A stretch of DNA of 33,514 nucleotides, from the NCBI GenBank assembly GCA_964058805.1, contig CAXKVV010001213.1:1-33514 (forward strand), read 5' to 3'. A model generated the notes under the pieces. The model searched no databases. It saw only the letters and a list, made by a program, of their open reading frames with translations, and was not told where the DNA came from. A program made the translations under genes and the position numbers. Shown here piece by piece: positions 11,379 to 22,760 of the stretch (its first letter is position 1; every line of letters begins with the position of its first letter). Source of the DNA: Schoenoplectus triqueter. Taxonomy: Eukaryota; Streptophyta; Magnoliopsida; Poales; Cyperaceae.

Positions 11379-11797
11379 TGTGGCTATCTATGGTTGACCT
11401 GTACGTTTGGAGGATCGCTAAAAGTAACATTTTTTATTCACAAAATAAGTACGATCTGATTGATCCATGGTGTCTACATCCCCATCCCTAGTCTATGAAA
11501 ACAATCAAACAGATATGTCCAGACAAAAAGAATATATATAAATTAACAAATCCAAAATTTACGCTACACGTTGTCACACTACACTGTGTAAACACACTGT
11601 TACTCAAAATGTTACTTTTTTAAAAAAAACGTGGATAGAAAAAAAAATTGTAATTAATTTTTCTATTAACTAGTTCACAAAACTTTTTTGGACATTTTAT
11701 TGTGTTGGGTGTTAAGTTACTAATAACTGTGCGCCATGTAGCCATGTGGGTGACCAAACAACTTCTACCATTTTTATTGAGAAGGGAGTTGACAATT

Positions 11798-12107
11798 ATT
11801 TATTTTGACAACTTTAATAATAGACATCTAAATAAATAAATAAATATCTTAAAAAAATTATAGATATATTTTTCTACTTTTAGGTCGATGATCATGTAAT
11901 TTTATTATCTTTTGATGGTCTATCAAAGACCATTAAATTGAAATCGTTGCAAATTGCGTGAAAATTTGATGGTCTTTGATGAACTATCAAACGATAATGA
12001 AATTACATGAAATTTAAAAGTAGAATAATACATCTATAATTTTTTTTCTATTTTACAAAAAAAAATATATTTATTTAGAGATTTATTGTCAACGTTATCA
12101 AAATAAC
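11798..12107. mobile_element. Fold-back MITE, copy 2, related to the element at 10741-11140
   Basis: The left arm contains TTATTTTGACAAC and CTAAATAAAT; the right arm read on the other strand gives TTATTTTGATAACG and CTAAATAAAT. Further in, GATGGTCTATCAAAGACCAT is itself palindromic, and ATGTAATTTTATTATC is mirrored by GATAATGAAATTACAT. The internal part (TTTGATAGT, TGAAATTACATGAAATTT, AAATAGAAAAAAAATTAT) matches copy 1, while the outer ends differ. Non-coding. No clear target duplication could be assigned. Confidence 0.6.
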
Positions 12108-12348
12108 CCATTATCAATGGATCCCACTCTTTTATTTTTAAAGAGCAAGAAATTTTGAGGCCAAATTCTTCATATTTAGAAATTCCAAGTGGAAAATTGC
12201 CACGCAACTTTACAAAGCACTTGAACCTCTATCAAAATTTCTCCACAAAACACAACACATATATAAACAAGGTAGATAAACTGTTTTTTAAATAAGTACA
12301 GAAGCAATACCAAATTGTTATGATTACTTGATTAATTAAAATTTCTAA

Positions 12349-13624
12349 TTAATCTACACTTGTAGCTCTTCTCTTAGTCAAGCTTCTCATCCATCCTCTT
12401 CTTACTTTAACACCTTCCATCTTGCCACTAATTCCAGCGGGGCACGCACCCGCCTTGCTGGACCGCTTCCATCGGGACAGATGGAGCAACCGGCCAATGT
12501 GCTTCCGCCACCTCAGCATGCCTCCACGCTTACTGTGCTCCACCACACTCCTAACTTCTTTCTTTTCTTTTTCCATTATAATAGGTTTTGCATTGACTAC
12601 TTTCTTGTTGTCCCATGATGCCTTTCCATTGTCTTCAAATTTGATGGATATGAAGGAATCTAGTTGTACAATATTTTCTCAAAAAAATGAGTTGACATCT
12701 AGATAATGAATTTCTTTAAATAAATTCAAACGCCAGAAAGTTGAGAAACAAATCAAGTTCAACGCTAGAAATTAGTTGACTTGATTGGTTTGTGATTTTC
12801 TTTGAAAAAAAAACACTCGAGAGGGATCAGATTTCTAACTCCGAGAAATTGTTCAAATTTTGCTTTTTTTAAAGAAAAGAAAAAAGAAGAAACTAAACCT
12901 CCTGATCAATTTTATAATATCTTAAAAACAGAGGCAATTATTATACAACGCGTACAGAAGCAATTTACTAACACACATTCCCTAGTCTACATCAATTATT
13001 TACAGCTTGCAAAATTTTGCAGGTTAATGGCTTGAGTTAAGATTGTTCAACATTATTGTGAACATAAAATGGAGATACATTAAATTAAAATATTCTGTTT
13101 GAAGGAAACACACATACTTATTCCATCTTAGCTATAACCTTCCAATTTTTCCAATATCAATTTACAAAAGGAAATTAAGCAATTTGTATATTCTTATATA
13201 TTAACATTGTAAAATAAACATATATTTTTCAATTATGTTTTGAAAAACCATATGTTGAAATTAATTGCTTTGTAAGAGAAAAATTGTAAAAATAGGCAAA
13301 TTAGAGAAAGGGGAATACAGAACAAATTAAATTGTTACCATCAAAGCTTCCAATCGAGACTTCGTCGGAGTAGTTGTCGGGCGGATATCGTGTCGAATCG
13401 AGTCGAGTCAAAAAAGAACCCAAAGCAAAAACCTTCGGCAAGGTGAGGCTATTTTTCCTCCTCCTTGCTCCAAAAGATCTGTCTTTATCCTTGATTGAAG
13501 AGGCCTCACTTTGATTTGAGGCCAAAATCAGCAACCTCTCTCTCAAACACAGAGCACATACTCCTATAACCATTTCTTGTGGGTGGAGATAACAGCCAAA
13601 TTCATGATCTCTATATGCATTCAT
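12349..13624 (-). CDS. Plant protein of unknown function with N-terminal CxxH...CxxC motif and basic C-terminus, two exons, 198 aa
   Basis: Exons are 13624-13339 and 12659-12349, separated by a 679-base intron with a GT donor, an AG acceptor and phase 1 on both sides. The joined junction reads SIGSFD-DSFISIKFEDNG, an uninterrupted, natural-looking sequence. The start MNAYRDHEFGC is the first ATG of the frame. Near the N-terminus, C11, H14, C23 and C26 (YLHPQE, GVCALCLRERL) could bind one zinc ion. The middle is Ser- and acidic-rich. The C-terminus is strongly basic, with RWRKHIGRLLHLSRWKR at about 145-161 and KVRRGWMRSLTKRR near the end. I recognise this as the type of conserved plant protein of roughly 200 aa with a CxxHP...GVCxxCLxERL start, but I know no established function. 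The basic tail could serve nuclear import or membrane/nucleic-acid contact; that is inference. Confidence 0.75.
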
Positions 13625-14302
13625 TTTTTTGATGCTTGGTAATGGTAGGAGAGAAGACTGAACTTGTTACCAAGGTTATTATGCTTAATTGTACTGAGTG
13701 GTTGTGAGGCAGTAGGAGATAAAGAAAGAAGGCGATAAAAAGAGGAAAATAAAAAGCTAAAAAGAGAACCAAAGTTGGGTAAATTGGGGTCTAAAGGCTT
13801 TAAATTTTGGTGCATTTGAGGTGGAGAATTCAGATTTCGTTGACGACGCAGCAGTGAGCATGCATATTTGCTTTTGGAGTTTGGATAGATACTGAGAAAA
13901 TAAGAGAGAATGAGAGGTTAATATAAAGTAAAAGCAGGTTTAAAGTTGAGAAGCGTTGAGGTCCAAGAGCTTCATCCTTTTTTGTGTAAAAAAATTGGAA
14001 TTAAAAGGCGATCAAAACGGTTGTTAAAGTCCTTTCAAAGATGTGGAAAGAGAGAGATGGAGAGATTGATAGCTTCTTTCATTAAAAGAGAAAGAGAGAG
14101 AGAAGTGACCAGTAGTGTGTCAGGATATATAATTGAAACTTTATTTTCACAAAAGCTTTTTGAATTTGATGAAAGAGAATGCCGCAGGATAATAAATCTC
14201 TTTTTCTTTTTCTAAGTCTATAACTATAACGATTTAGATTTGTTATTAAATTTTTAGAGCTAATATCAATTATCGGATTGAGTTATTCGTTAAATAATAT
14301 TA
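13625..14302. other. Presumed promoter and leader of the CxxH gene
   Basis: Contains GA-rich stretches (AGAGAGAG units at about 14048-14102) that read CT-rich on the minus strand, as is common in plant leaders and promoters. No gene is supported here on either strand. Confidence 0.3.
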
Positions 14303-14310
14303 TTATCTTT

Positions 14311-14746
14311 TAGGAGTGTCAATTATTGACCCGACCCGACCCGAATCCAAACCCGACCCGACCCAACATGTCCCGAAAATAAATAAATCGAGTATGGGTT
14401 TAATTTTTTTGACCCGAATCGGACCGGGTCGGGTCCGGGTCAACCCAACCCGACCCGATTAATTATATTTTTTGAAGTAATTTTATGATTTAGTACTAAT
14501 TAAATCTTAAATATACACTAATTAAAATTAATTATAAATTAATTAATATTTTATTACTTAAAATTATATAAAATTAATTAATTAATAATTAATTATTTTA
14601 CACGGGTCTAGTTGGGTCGATCTGTGACCCGTCAGGTCATGTATGGGTCAAGATTTTTTGACCCAAATTTAATTAGGTCGGATTCGAATCGGGACAAAAA
14701 AAATTAATAAAATAATGTGACCCGACCAGACCCATTGACACCCCTA
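14311..14746. mobile_element. hAT-type MITE, GACCC-rich
   Basis: Terminal inverted repeats are TAGGAGTGTCAA and TTGACACCCCTA, the form used by many plant hAT elements. The flanks TTATCTTT and CTATCTCT match at 6 of 8 bases and look like an aged 8-bp target duplication. Both subterminal regions carry repeated GACCC or GGGTC units, inverted relative to one another, around an AT-rich non-coding middle. Its transposase would have to come from elsewhere. Confidence 0.75.
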
Positions 14747-14754
14747 CTATCTCT

Positions 14755-16184
14755 ATAGTCATTTGTGTTGAAATTATAATTTTCTCTCAATTTTAATTGT
14801 TACATGAAATGCTATATAATTTAGGAGTATGATTGCTCTACTTTATTTTTTTTCTTAAATTATCATCAATTATGAATTTTAACTTTTTTAAAATTATAAA
14901 TGTCAACTTTTCTCTCAATTCTGCATTTATTTTATATTAATTATATATTCATGATTGAAATTTATATTAATTACTAAATTATCTTCATTTTTATTTTCTT
15001 TCTTTTCACAAAGATATGAAATTTTATATTTTTAAAAAATATCACCGTAACAACGCACATATAAGATACTAGTGAGGTATAAGGCTGGTATTTTTCATTT
15101 TTGTGGCAAAAAAATGGAAATAAGTAACTAGCTTTATAACCGTTACGACCTTTCTTTATTTTAGTAACTGTGAGGTGAATTTATGGATCTAGTAATTTAC
15201 CATTAATAAACAGCATCTTTGATTTTGAGTAAATCATTTATTGATCTTTAAAGGGAAAAAAATCAATTCTAGATTTCTAATATTATTTGTTCAAGATGAT
15301 AAAAAATATATACGAACGTAACATTACAAAAATTATTTCAGAAAATCATTAACATACCTAAAGAAGATAATACAATCAAATCGAAATCCAGATAATACAT
15401 AATTTTAAATTTTCATTTTTTTTCGTGTTATCATATGCATTTTGTCTATGCTGTTTTTTGAAAAAAGAAAAATGCCACGTGTTTTAGTTTTAGTTTGCAA
15501 TCATCCAAATTTAGTTTTTTTGTTCGTTGAAAAATTAATATTTGAGTTTTTTTAAATAGGCCCCTGATGTTATTTTTTTAAACAATAAATTTGAGTTATG
15601 TTTTGTCAAGCATTCCTTAAACAAATTTAATGATTTTCAACAGCCTTTTCTCCTTCATCAAATATATCAACATTACATGATTATTGATATTTTAAAGATT
15701 TAAATTTGATTAATGTTGACGGAGCATCAAATGACACTCAAATTATAAAAAATGTGGAAAAGAACAAATTTATAAGCTCAAATGTGTTTTATTTAAAAAA
15801 AATGAATTTATTTGAAGATATGTTATCATGGTTGTCAAAAATATTAGATGTCTAGATATCCATCCTTTTAGATTTAATATGTATGATTTTTAATTTTAGA
15901 AATATGAGTTATTTGAACTGTTTTTCTTCTTCTTTTTTTTGAGAAAAATCTTTGATTGTGGTAATTTGTAAATAGTAACCAATTGATACTTGATATATAA
16001 ATGTTATGATATTTGGTATGAGCACATAAGATCTAGTGGGCCCCATAAAAGGTAAGAGCTAGTCTAGAACATGTTCCAAGGGAATAGGTGCATGTGTGGA
16101 AGTCACCATTGGCCTATTGGGTCTTAGCCTGCTCTCACTTGGCTTGAAATTTATAGGACGATTTTCACCCGGATCCTAATTCCC
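14755..16184. other. AT-rich intergenic DNA
   Basis: No supported gene. A weak inverted pair (AATAAATTTGAGTTAT near 15585 and AAGCTCAAATGTG near 15775), together with a right end resembling the fold-back element at 11798-12107 (ATTTATTTGAAGAT...TTGTCAAAA near 15800-15840), suggests a decayed third relative at about 15540-15845. Confidence 0.3.
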
Positions 16185-16185
16185 A

Positions 16186-16253
<68 letters not shown>
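16185..16253. repeat. (ATT)n microsatellite
   Basis: About 22 uninterrupted ATT units. Such runs are usually length-variable among individuals. Confidence 0.95.
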
Positions 16254-16255
<2 letters not shown>

Positions 16256-17797
16256 TTAATATCCATCTTTAATTATCTCCAAGGATCCCAAGAAATATAC
16301 CTTCCCAAATTCTTCCTTCTTTTGCTGCTGTTTAAATTTTTTTAATAACACAATTTAAAAAAGACAAATTATGCTATGAATTGGAAGGAGTGCCATTGAT
16401 TTATTAATCAATGGTAATGATTTCACTCATTAACACCATTTCTCTAATTATATCAAAAAATATCTTAATCATCTGATACTCAAAATTAAACGGTCTAAAA
16501 TTATTTTGATCCATAGACTATTTACCTTTAGAAAATTGCGATGTATTATTTTTGGTTTGACCCTTTACTTAATGTAAGCTTGGAGAAATCTAAGATCTAT
16601 TCTTGGAAGAATATATCCCTTTACTTAATTATTTGTTTGCTATCCCAAAAGTGCACACGTTTGTGATTCTTGGTCATAATCATTTGAAAATATTGATATA
16701 TCTAAATTAAAGAAAAGGGTACAGTATAATAAATGCACATGTCAACTTGTGAAAATGGTTTAGCAGCGAGGGACTGAAAGTAGCAAAGAGGCCATTAGGG
16801 TTAGGTGAGGTGGCAACTAAAAAGGACTTGTTTCAATCGAAACGATTCAAATAAATAATAAATTCTTGGCTTCAAAGATATCCAACACCACACGAGCTCC
16901 ATATATAATTGGACCAAGATATCCCATTGAGATGTCGATTTGATATGACCTGTACTACTGTTCCCTTCTCTGTCTTTCTCCCAACTCCCAATTTCCTTTT
17001 TATATTTTTCCATTTTGTTTCTCACAAATCTTATTTTGAATTTGTCAGTTTGAGTTTGAGATGCAACAGGAGTCCACATGGGCGAGTATTTTGTCCAGAG
17101 AATTTTTTACGGAGAGTTTTTAAAAGTTAATTATAATGATTAGTTTTAATCATAACAATCGTTTAGAAATTTAAATATGAATTTTAATGCACGAGATTTA
17201 TTATTGTTAAATCAGAATCGTTGATCTTTGATCGAACGGATCAGATTAAAAGTATTCCACCTAAAGAGTTTTTTTGCTCTTCATGATGTTATTCTGAGTT
17301 CATATATCCATCTTAATTCCAAAAATGGACGAGCAGTGGGATCAAAATCTGACGATCCCAGATTTGAGAGGAGATCTTCTACAGTGATGATTACTCTGTG
17401 ATGACTAGTTGATGAATTTCCTCATTACAAAATAAAAAAGATACGAATCATATTTGTCAATGAGTTGGGCCAAATGATGCATGCAATTGCAAGAGAATGG
17501 GATGGGAGGCCCAAATACAACGATTTTCCTTCTTGACTTGTAACTTGTATACCTAAAGAATAAAGAATTAAAGATGCTGGTTCTACTACTCTCTCTTCCT
17601 TCAAGAGCTAGACATCTAAAAACAAACTTAAATTCATCAAAGAAATTACTATACTGTACTATAACTAATTAATAATATTGTTTGCAAATTAGGATTGCTT
17701 TTATATTATTTTAGTAAAAGTTAAAACAGATTTCATTTTCATGGAAGCTGATGGCCTCAATTAAAGCTCGCTCTGTCATAAGATACTGTCATACAGG
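16254..17797. other. Intergenic DNA
   Basis: No gene supported. The slightly less AT-rich part at about 16740-17130 contains two short overlapping open frames on opposite strands without recognisable domains. Confidence 0.35.
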
Positions 17798-18157
17798 GCC
17801 ATTTGTAGGGCTGTCAACGAATTTCGTTTCGACCGCGTTTCGTTTCGTTTCGTGGTAACGAAATAAATTTCTGTTTCATTTTATTAAACGAAACGGTTAA
17901 CGAAATTATTTTCTATTTCGCGCAAAGAACGAAACGGTATTTTTCATTTCGTTAAGAATATTTCAGTGTAATACACGAAATTTCGTGTTTCATTCCATTT
18001 CGTGATAGACGAAACGGTTAACGAAATGATTTTCTGTTTCGTTTATTAAACGAAACGGTTAACGAAACTGTTTTCTATTTTGTTTATTAAACGAAATGAT
18101 TAACGAAACGGCACTGTTTCGTCACCGTTTCAACCGTTTGACAGCCCTAGCCATTTG
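17798..18157. mobile_element. hAT-type MITE with perfect 8-bp target duplication
   Basis: The element proper is 17806-18149 (344 bases). It is flanked on both sides by the identical octamer GCCATTTG (17798-17805 and 18150-18157). Its ends are TAGGGCTGTCAACGAA and CCGTTTGACAGCCCTA, an imperfect inverted pair of plant hAT type. The inside is a degenerate array of CGAAACGGTTAACGAAAT-like units alternating with TTTCGTTT, so it holds many internal inverted matches. It has no coding capacity. The perfect duplication suggests a fairly recent insertion. Confidence 0.92.
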
Positions 18158-20379
18158 GTACCAGAAAGAGTAAGAAGACATCAGGGCTTCAACTAGGTTT
18201 TTAATTTATTGCTTGTAAAAGTAATTAATTAGCAAAGATCGTATAGTTTATAGACCAGCATTGTACTATATATGTTCAGCGTACTGACAAATCGAGAAAT
18301 TAACAATGTGTGCTTGTAAAATAAAATGAGTAATTAGTGATATGCATGAGAATTTGGCAAAAAAAAAATTGTTGAGTGACAGAAAAAAATTTAACAAATC
18401 AAAATGTAAAAGCTAAAAAAACGTGTCTTATAAAATGATCCATGTACGTAATGTTGATGTATAAGAGTTGTTTGTTAAAAGAAACAAAATAATACTTATT
18501 TGTATGCGTACTTTCAAAATTCATATTATATTTCTAAACTTGAGGTGTGTATTTCTTAACATAACATGATTAACATTTATTACATATAAAATGAACTTGA
18601 GGTGCGATGTGTTTCCACCGGAGATCTCCATTTAAGTGATTAATTTAATAATATTTCAGTAGGCGACCTTACTAGTCAGATGCCATGTAACTAGATGGAA
18701 ATATGTAGGAAATGAAGATTGATGAGTGAACCATCATCGTTATTATCAAATTAACGGTATTTTTTTCTCATCTATATTAGAATTTATTAGTAGCGTAACC
18801 TTTGAGTTGATCTCTAAAACAACTTAGAAGGGAAATGGCTCAATCTACAACCCTTTTGATTGTATTGCTTTTTCAATGGTGGTGGTAAGCTTTTCATTTG
18901 TGAAGCCTTCAAGATATTCATCAAAGATTAAAGAGATTCTAAGCAATCTCGGCTAGAAGGTTTATTATTAGCAAAGCTTTAATCCTAACTTAACACTCTT
19001 GTAAAAATCTGAAAACTTTTGAGGATAATTTATTCTCAACACATGAGAGGAGAGGAAGAGAGAAAGAACACTTTCAATTTTCATCCAAAATAGAAGAAGA
19101 GAGAGAAAATCACACATAGAGCAAGAAAATACCCCTTAAAATAGCTTAGGACTTAGAAAATCCAATGACATCCATCCCTAGACAGTCATGAACCATCAAA
19201 TGATCTAATTTTAGCCTCAAATACTATTTAAATTATATTTACTTATTTTCCTCTCATTCTATAAAGCCCAAGATCCAAATTACATTACATATGAACATAT
19301 GAGTTTCATTTCTCTTCTTATGTGTTGATTTAATTCATAATCATGTCACACATATTATAAATTATACTAGAATTATTTTATACTATCTAATAGTATAAAA
19401 TTTCTCATATATTAATATCATATGACTTACTAAAATTAATTATAACGTTTATAATTAATTTAGACTATGTCATATGCATATCTGATATGCTATATTAATA
19501 TATTATCTTTCAATATTTTATGATGTGACATTATAAAATTAAATCATTTAATTGCATTGATCAATAGTATAACTAACTAAGGTACATTGATTATTCAAAT
19601 GATGTGGACGAATATGTCAACCAATTCGTGATCCCGGAAACATAAAAATATGTTTTGTGTCAATTCTTTGCCGCATGATATCTTAATAATTGTAAAATAG
19701 GAATGTGTTATTCTTTGTCAATTATTCTTTCTTGATTTTCTGAAGATTAAATATGATATGATTAACCGTTAATCATATTGCATGCATATAATTTATCTTC
19801 ATCAAGGGGTTCAGAGATATCATCATCTATATCATATAGAGAGAGCAGTGGTATCTTGATATGTATTGTTTCTCCGCACAAATTATATGCACTTCAGTAA
19901 CTGTCTGTATAACTTCTGATTAAAGTAAGCGTTGGACATTACCAACAATACACATGTCTCATATAGGAATAATAAACATCTCAACCTTAGAATTCAAAAC
20001 ATAATGAAATATCAATGACACGTAACACAATCTATATAATATTTCATTTTGGGTTTGTCTAGTGTTATATAACTCCTTGTATACACATGTGCGATTAGAC
20101 CGATAACTCCTTATCAAGTGACCTGTAGAACTTAGTCAGCATCTACCTCACACACCGATCTTATAATGATAAATTAATATTTCTTACTAATTATCAAGAT
20201 CAGAGACATTTAGAGTAATCATATTTATTTCATTAGTAAAGTTCAACAATTCAAGTCATCAACATAAATATTTCACAAAAATATGTTAAATCAAGAAATA
20301 AAATGATATAATCATCCACTAATAAACTAAACAAGTCATCTAATAATTTAGTTTAGGACACATATCACTAGCATAAACT
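18158..20379. other. Intergenic DNA, possibly holding an old LTR fragment
   Basis: No gene is supported. From about 18830 to 20375 the texture changes to longer, less simple non-coding sequence. Read on the minus strand it begins near ATGTGTCCTAAACTAAATTA, a style seen at the start of some copia-type LTRs. I could not find paired ends, a primer-binding site or a target duplication. Confidence 0.25.
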
Positions 20380-20719
20380 CCATCTTTTTATATTTTATTA
20401 TATTAACAATTAATTGTACAAACATATTCAAAATAAAAAATAATTAAAAAAATTATACATAATTTAACAACATTTTTAAATATTTTGGTTTATAAAGTTA
20501 TGATGTTATAATTAGAGAAATAAAATTAAATAACTTAGATCTTATATTTTTTTTCAGATTTGGTTGTTCTAATCATCTATTTATTTTTTAATTTGATTTT
20601 GAGAAATAAAAATAACGAAAGAGAAGATCATAGGTTTTTAAAAAAATAAAAATAAAAATCAGAAAGATTGATTCGGAGAAGAAAAATTACAATAATAATT
20701 CTGTGATTTTCTCAAGAGA

Positions 20720-20778
20720 GATGAGTATAATGAGTTATATATTTAACATGAATAAATATACAACTCATTATACTCATC
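20720..20778. repeat. Compact 59-nt hairpin
   Basis: GATGAGTATAATGAGTT (20720-20736) is matched perfectly by AACTCATTATACTCATC (20762-20778). After one mismatch the stem continues with TATATTTA against TAAATATA, leaving a 7-base loop. That gives 25 base pairs in 59 bases. Confidence 0.85.
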
Positions 20779-21478
20779 ACTTGCAATTATTATTTAACGC
20801 GATATAATAATTATCCGTTTGACATAAAAAATTTCATCGCATGATTTTAGTGTTGGAAAAGATTAATTATAATTAGCAATTTTTTTAATATAATTTAACT
20901 AAGAATTAAAAAATAATTTCAGCATTAGAGATGCTGAGATAAAAGACGGTCCTGTTTGATAACACCTTTTCTTCAGAAGACGGAACAAATTAATTCTAGA
21001 ACTTGCCTACCGTGCATCATACATCTTTCATATCTTGATTGTATTTAATGAATAAAATTAGCTTACAAACGCAATTCCTCGTACAATATAAAAGTCAAAC
21101 GAAATAAAGAAACACAAATAAATAACGCGATAAACACCCACGCCTCAAATGAAAGAAAGTAATGAATTCTCATAAGAGAAAAAAAAATGAATGAGATTTT
21201 GATGCCTCCTCTTAAATAGAACATAATACGACAGTACCTGCAGTTATTAAATTTATTCGACTAGCATGGCTGGCTAATAACAGCAATTAAATTACCTTAT
21301 TGTTCAACAAATAGAAATCACAGAAAAAACAAAGAAGCATATCAGGATCGAATCTTTAAATTCATCACTCATCGCATAGCCATCTTTACATTAACGCGTG
21401 AACAAGATCTGAATAACTTAAACCCTACACAATTACTCCATTTCCGAAATCCCCAAAATTAAACACTAACAAGCGGCC
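20779..21478. other. Intergenic DNA downstream of histone H4
   Basis: AT-rich without gene signals. The right part is the likely 3' untranslated region of the minus-strand H4 gene. Confidence 0.35.
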
Positions 21479-21880
<402 letters not shown>

Positions 21881-21991
21881 TTAGGATTTGATTTAGGGGA
21901 AGACTGAAGAGAGCGGGTGGAGTAGCCGGGAAATATTTTGATTTCAAATTTTCGCAAGATGCGATGGCAAAGGAGAATGGAGGGCCTCAGG

Positions 21992-22000
21992 TTTTTAATA
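21992..22000 (-). promoter_or_regulatory. TATA-like box of histone H4
   Basis: On the minus strand TATTAAAAA lies about 136 bases upstream of the H4 start codon, and the histone motifs lie further upstream in the expected order. Confidence 0.5.
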
Positions 22001-22042
22001 GGGCAGAGTCGAAGGGATGGAAAAGGGACCAAATGGGGGGTC

Positions 22043-22050
22043 GATCCGTG
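22043..22050 (-). promoter_or_regulatory. Histone octamer-like motif
   Basis: On the minus strand this reads CACGGATC, one base different from the plant histone octamer CGCGGATC that drives S-phase and meristem expression. It lies about 45 bases upstream of the TATA-like box. Confidence 0.5.
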
Positions 22051-22120
22051 GACTCCTAGAGGGCACCGTAGGATTAGAAATGAACGCACTAGATTTTTCT
22101 TGACAGGAGGTCGGGATTAG

Positions 22121-22128
22121 TGACGTGG
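22121..22128 (-). promoter_or_regulatory. Histone hexamer/type I half element
   Basis: On the minus strand it reads CCACGTCA, which contains the ACGTCA hexamer bound by plant bZIP factors in histone promoters. Together with the octamer-like site it supports a cell-cycle-regulated promoter for H4. Confidence 0.6.
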
Positions 22129-22307
22129 ATAGGATTTTACTTGTCCAGCTGTCCCGCTAGAGAATTCTGAAATGTCCCTCCGTTTCTATCTACTGGAGAT
22201 GTCCGATAACAAGGGAAGAAGGTGATGAATGTATTGTCAGTTCTTATCAATTTACTTGCTCCACAAACTCTCTCTGGAGGGCGAGACAAGGGGGGACAAA
22301 GCTGGAG

Positions 22308-22760
22308 TTTTTACTTAAAGAGTCTAATAATTAATGTTATCTACAGAACTGGTCTTAGAGCAAAATTATTTTCACAAACGGTCTAACTAAGAGCGTGAGT
22401 TGAACTCACGTCCTTAAATCTTCATTTTACCTGTCCGAACACTGTCCAAAGACACAAAGGACGTGAGTTGAACTCACGCCCTTTAGATGTTGATGTGCTC
22501 TGATTGTTATCTTTCAAAACCGCCGAAAGTGAAAAAAAATTTAATATAAATGCGATATGTGGACTTAAAGGGAGTGAGTTCAACTCACGTCCTTTGGGTC
22601 ATTTTACTCTCTTTTGTTTGGGCAGCGGGCGAGCAGAGAAAATAGCGTTTTAAGGACGTGAGTTGAACTCACGCCCTTTGTTAGGCCATTTGTGAAAATA
22701 AATTTGCTCTTAAGCCGTTTTTGTAGTTAAGATTTATTTTTAGACTGTTTAAGTAAAAAA
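22308..22760. mobile_element. Fold-back element with four copies of a 17-bp palindrome
   Basis: The outer arms of about 120 bases are inverted copies: left TTTTTACTTAAAGAGTCTAA and right (other strand) TTTTTACTTAAACAGTCTAA, continuing with shared GAGCAAA and TATTTTCACAAA. The inner part is again roughly symmetric. Four palindromes with the core CGTGAGTTGAACTCACG sit at 22394-22410, 22462-22478, 22573-22589 (one terminal base differs; centre base C) and 22657-22673. Around copies 2 and 3 symmetry extends to 29 bases as AAAGG...CCTTT. It is non-coding. It lies about 450 to 900 bases upstream of the H4 start codon. A MITE-like mobile unit is the best reading, but I see no clear target duplication. 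Confidence 0.75.

Noticed and set aside
22394..22673. Four regularly placed palindromes resembling a CRISPR array
   Set aside because: Spacers differ in length (about 50-95 bases) and are themselves inverted copies of one another; the setting is a plant nuclear genome with introns. A fold-back element explains it.
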